Below are positions 6,224 through 6,663 of a DNA stretch of 6,663 nucleotides, piece by piece. Source of the stretch: Yinghuangia elevatio (GTDB lineage Bacteria > Actinomycetota > Actinomycetes > Streptomycetales > Streptomycetaceae); the NCBI RefSeq assembly GCF_040649515.1, contig NZ_JBEZFP010000237.1, forward strand, positions 1 through 6,663. The letters run 5' to 3'. The notes beneath the pieces were generated by a model. The model was not told the origin of the DNA. It worked only from the letters and a program-made list of their open reading frames with translations, and did no database searches. The translations under genes were made by a program, and so were the position numbers. Every line of letters starts with the position of its first letter. The stretch's first letter is position 1.

Positions 6224-6252
6224 TTGTCATCGTTACGACGACATGTTACAAC
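6224..6252 (+). promoter_or_regulatory. Predicted vegetative-type promoter of hsp18
   Basis: TTGTCA (6224-6229; five of six to TTGACA) is followed after a 17-nt spacer by TACAAC (6247-6252; four of six to TATAAT). This predicts a transcription start near 6258-6260. The operator at 6225-6243 overlaps the -35 box and fills most of the spacer, so a bound repressor would block polymerase directly. Such a housekeeping promoter under a repressor fits what is known of hsp18 control in Streptomyces. Confidence 0.5.
6225..6243. promoter_or_regulatory. RheA operator
   Basis: TGTCATC-GTTAC-GACGACA differs by one base from the RheA operator I recall, TGTCATC-N5-GATGACA. It lies between the divergent rheA-like and hsp18 genes, on top of the predicted hsp18 promoter. 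This independently supports the identity of both genes. Binding itself is inferred. Confidence 0.75.
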
Positions 6253-6261
6253 AGGATCGAG

Positions 6262-6324
6262 GTGAAGCACACAGGGCACGGTGCAGGCCCGTCCGGGCCC
6301 GCCAGGCCCGAGAACCGGAGGTGA
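6262..6324 (+). CDS. Possible 20-codon near-leaderless upstream ORF in the hsp18 leader
   Basis: GTG 6262 lies only two to four bases after the predicted transcription start and opens a 20-codon frame (MKHTGHGAGPSG...) whose TGA (6322-6324) is the last three bases of the hsp18 Shine-Dalgarno GGAGGTGA. Leaderless translation is common in actinomycetes, and a stop inside the next gene's ribosome-binding site is a geometry seen in coupling. The composition is low-complexity and could be chance. Confidence 0.2.
   Translation: MKHTGHGAGPSGPARPENRR
6286..6310 (+). other. Alternative (mutually exclusive) hairpins in the hsp18 5' leader
   Basis: CGGGCC (6294-6299) is flanked by two copies of GGCCCG, at 6286-6291 and 6305-6310, so it can pair with either one. 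The left pairing leaves a tight tetraloop (GGCCC-GTCC-GGGCC). The right pairing gives six pairs with a 5-nt loop and ends seven bases before the Shine-Dalgarno (6317-6324). No pairing that hides the Shine-Dalgarno itself is evident, so a thermometer role is not shown. Confidence 0.35.
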
Positions 6325-6330
6325 CTTGCG

Positions 6331-6573
6331 ATGCTGATGCGTACCGGCCCGTTCCGCGAGCTCGACCGGATCACCCGAAACGCCTTCGGCGCGACCGGGA
6401 CCTGCTCGGGGCCGTCCGTCATGCCGATGGACGCCTGCCGCGCCGGCGATGGGTACGTGGTGGCGTTCGACCTGCCCGGTGTCGTCCCAGAGGCGATCGA
6501 CATCGACGTCGAGCGGAACATGCTGACGGTCCGTGCCGAGCGCCGGCCGCTGCCGCACACCGAGGACGCCTAG
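6331..6573 (+). pseudogene. hsp18: Hsp18 (Hsp20/alpha-crystallin) small heat-shock protein, truncated by an IS element
   Basis: The start is well defined: ATG 6331 with GGAGGTGA (6317-6324) six bases upstream. The first residues, MLMRTGPFRELDRIT, are the usual N-terminus of Streptomyces Hsp18. The alpha-crystallin domain begins at MPMDACRAGDGYVVAFDLPG (31-50) and runs through IDIDVERNMLTVRAERR (56-72). The frame then stops at TAG (6571-6573) after 80 codons, while family members are about 140-145 residues. The later beta strands of the alpha-crystallin domain, including those used for dimerisation and client contact, and the C-terminal I-x-I motif are missing. The stop coincides with the left end of an IS5-family element. 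A working chaperone is unlikely, although a short fragment could still be made under RheA control. Confidence 0.88.
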
Positions 6574-6663
6574 GTCGTGTCTTCAAAGTGGTGACGCGGG
6601 ATCATGGTGTTCGTGATTCGGCGTTATGAACTGACGGATGACGAGTGGGCGTTGATGGAGCCG
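6573..6663 (+). mobile_element. Left end of an IS5-family insertion sequence (partial, runs off the window)
   Basis: Homology to hsp18 ends abruptly at about 6570, and the sequence changes to GGTCGTGTCTTCAAAGTGG, which looks like an IS terminal repeat of the IS5-family elements common in Streptomyces. A transposase start follows 31 bases in. The junction reads C-TAG-G: TA or CTAG at 6570-6573 would fit IS5-type target preferences, so the exact first base (6571-6574) is uncertain. The right end, matching terminal repeat and target duplication lie outside the window. Confidence 0.72.
6604..6663 (+). CDS. IS5-family transposase, N-terminal 20 residues only
   Basis: ATG 6604 opens MVFVIRRYELTDDEWALMEP and continues beyond the window. 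The RxELTDxEWxLxEP block is the standard start of IS5-family (IS4/IS5-like DDE) transposases in actinomycetes. The upstream CGGGA is a modest ribosome-binding site. The catalytic residues and any frameshift between two ORFs would lie outside the window, so activity cannot be judged. Confidence 0.75.
   Translation, partial: MVFVIRRYELTDDEWALMEP

Noticed and set aside
1..6663. CRISPR array, rRNA or tRNA genes, phage or toxin-antitoxin modules
   Set aside because: No spaced repeat array, no cloverleaf or rRNA-like sequence, and no recognisable phage or toxin-antitoxin protein was found on either strand.

Overview
The window is high-GC DNA with strongly GC-biased third codon positions, GTG/TTG starts and purine-rich ribosome-binding sites. 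Together with a RheA/Hsp18-type heat-shock pair this points to an actinomycete, most likely Streptomyces or a close relative. It looks like an accessory, partly decayed stretch of chromosome and not a core operon.

Layout from left to right. (1) 91-1209, minus strand: an intact PLP-dependent aminotransferase of the histidinol-phosphate aminotransferase (HisC) family. It resembles the enterobacterial HisC type more than the usual actinobacterial HisC and has no other his gene beside it. A perfect 8-bp dyad (1242-1266) lies just upstream, and a possible 38-residue peptide gene on the same strand (1489-1605) lies further up. (2) About 1606-3733: a gene-poor stretch. It holds a 20-bp tandem repeat (2162-2200), a weak hypothetical ORF (2194-2550), the C-terminal scrap of a VOC/glyoxalase-type gene (minus, 2610-2687), a winged-helix-like gene broken by about four frameshifts (plus, 2778-3205), and two further coding-like scraps. 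(3) 3734-5140, plus strand: an intact secreted lipoprotein with PQQ-type beta-propeller repeats, preceded by a 7-bp dyad. (4) 5141-5476: a convergent intergenic region with a bulged hairpin and a weak minus-strand ORF. (5) 5477-6175, minus strand: a RheA-type repressor of Hsp18, divergent from (6) an hsp18 (Hsp20 small heat-shock protein) gene at 6331-6573. The intergenic region carries two copies of a TGTCATC-N5-GAYGACA-like operator, one inside a plausible sigma70-type promoter. (7) The hsp18 frame ends after 80 codons exactly where an IS5-family insertion sequence begins (about 6571-6573); its transposase start (6604) runs off the window.

How the parts fit together: the repressor, operators, promoter, leader and Shine-Dalgarno of the hsp18 system all look intact, but the chaperone has lost the C-terminal half of its alpha-crystallin domain to an IS element, so an intact thermosensor controls a dead gene. 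I see no sign of a wholly new system. The points most worth a second look are the IS-broken heat-shock locus, a possible near-leaderless upstream ORF and alternative hairpins in its leader, and the stand-alone HisC with its dyad and small upstream peptide ORF.
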